Assembly: GCA_016839865.1 (NCBI GenBank) | Contig: JAEOTN010000242.1 | Location: 1 to 13,938, forward strand | Length of the DNA: 13,938 bases | Origin: Promethearchaeota archaeon | GTDB taxonomy: Archaea; Asgardarchaeota; Lokiarchaeia; Sigynarchaeales; MK-D1 | Reading direction: 5' to 3' | Shown here: one piece after another, positions 13,093 to 13,938 of the stretch | How positions within the stretch are numbered: the first letter of the stretch is position 1 | Layout of the letters: every line of letters starts with the position of its first letter | Translations under genes and position numbers: made by a program | Notes under the pieces: model-generated | What the model was told of the DNA's origin: nothing | Seen by the model: the letters and a program-made list of their open reading frames with translations, nothing else | Database searches by the model: none

Positions 13093-13938
13093 TCAGATCT
13101 ATTGAGCATCTTAGAAGTCCAAACTCGTTCTAATCTGTATAACATAGATGAGATTCAAAGACACATTAAAAAATTAACTGGATTTCAAGAAAACTCGAAT
13201 GTCTTCATCCTTGATGAGTTTGATCGAAGATTGAAAGATTATATTAAATACAACATCATCACTCCTGAAATGATAAGGTCTATGGAATATGGACCCAGAG
13301 ATTATTTACAGGCTATTCTATTTCCAAAACGCTCAAAATATTCGTTAAAAGACAATATTCCTAATTTATTTCAAATATTTCAAATATCGATTATGGATAG
13401 TAATTGGAAATTGCATTATGGTCCTAAAAAACATAGTGACGTGAACAGAAATCGACAAATTTTACATGATATACCAGTTCTAAAAATTACTTTTACACGA
13501 TTTCCATTCGATGCATTATATCGTCAAACAGAGTTATATGATTATCATAATGGAAGGTTTTCCTCACAAATACCCGAATTAAAATCAGTGACTGCATTCT
13601 GTAAAGAGTATCTCAGAAATTCTAAAGAGAAAAATGACTCTATAAGAGATTCTTTTGCTCATTCAGAAGAAATTGTATCTCAAAACAAGTATAAGGCAAC
13701 AAAATCAACCAAATCCCATAACCAGAAACCTTTTTCACCCTTAACACATACATCTGATCCTTATCATCTTGGACGGGTTTTTCAAACATGTAAACATAAA
13801 AATTCTCTATGGTTCTTAGAGGACACGTCTAACATTAAAAATATACTAGCAGAAGTGAATTGGCCCAGGATTGGATTAGAAGAATATTTAATTAGACTAA
13901 AAATCAAACAAAATATGTTTACACATAAATCTCAGGAA
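13093..13938 (+). CDS. Open frame continuing after the in-frame TAA; probable second part of the same gene, 3' end outside window
   Basis: This frame follows the TAA at 13090-13092 without a frame change and stays open for 282 codons to the window edge. A first possible start is TTG at 13102, just 9 bases after the stop, and the first ATG is at 13270; neither has a ribosome-binding site. The protein is Lys/Asn/Ser-rich and unrecognised overall. Near its middle are Arg-Asp-Ser-Phe-Ala-His (codons 13645-13662) after a helix-like stretch, and Arg-Asn-Arg-Gln-Ile-Leu-His (13447-13467). Both loosely fit the Arg-x4-6-His motif of HEPN ribonucleases, the first better than the second. A low-complexity segment (SQNKYKATKSTKSHNQ) follows at about 13678-13725. 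The base composition matches the upstream frame, supporting a single interrupted gene over two independent ones. The HEPN suggestion is tentative. Confidence 0.5.

Noticed and set aside
13102..13104. TTG at 13102 as an independent start of the downstream frame.
   Set aside because: No ribosome-binding site and no clear TATA box at leaderless distance; readthrough or an interrupted gene fits better, though it is not excluded.
1..13938. CRISPR arrays, insertion sequences and long direct repeats.
   Set aside because: No regularly spaced repeats, transposase motifs or terminal inverted repeats were seen on reading the window.

Overview
The window looks like a piece of an Asgard archaeal genome. 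Archaeal signs are a stand-alone RAM (AsnC/Lrp effector) protein, a V4R protein, a Taw1-type wyosine enzyme, TATA boxes about 26 bases before starts, and T-rich terminators. Asgard signs are a Ras/Rab-like small GTPase and a ubiquitin-like protein ending in Gly-Gly-Asn in the same co-directional cluster. I assign Asgard with fair confidence from gene content alone; no rRNA or other phylogenetic marker is present. No tRNA, rRNA, CRISPR array, insertion sequence or phage module was seen.

Left block (1-1905, all +): small GTPase (5' end cut by the window), thioredoxin-fold protein with CAPC, V4R protein, stand-alone RAM protein, ubiquitin-like protein. Gaps are 21-60 bp, so this is probably one operon. 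V4R is the prokaryotic relative of Bet3/TRAPP, a Rab exchange-factor subunit in eukaryotes, so its placement next to a Rab-like GTPase and a ubiquitin-like protein is the most notable feature here. A T-rich tract follows, then a separately transcribed multi-pass membrane protein (2048-3745) resembling DUF6159.

Middle block (3760-5084, -): two tandem AhpD/CMD-like paralogs and a small winged-helix regulator. A HAD phosphatase (5287-6018, +) diverges from the regulator and converges on the next block.

Right-middle block (6021-10994, -), in transcription order: a large zinc-ribbon/multi-pass membrane protein with a duplicated C-terminal helical unit, a three-winged-helix regulator overlapping it by 4 bp, a nucleoside phosphorylase, and a Taw1/TYW1 radical SAM enzyme overlapping the phosphorylase by 4 bp. 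The first two look like a membrane receptor or scaffold coupled to a DNA-binding partner; the last two like a nucleotide/tRNA-modification pair.

Right end (10995-13938): a 433-bp non-coding stretch with several inverted repeats, then a long AT-rich + strand gene with a TATA box positioned for a leaderless GTG start. It is split by a single in-frame TAA at 13090-13092; the same frame then stays open to the window edge for 282 codons with no good start of its own. The second half carries an Arg-Asp-x-x-Ala-His motif reminiscent of HEPN ribonucleases, a weak hint of a defence-type protein. The protein is otherwise unrecognised.
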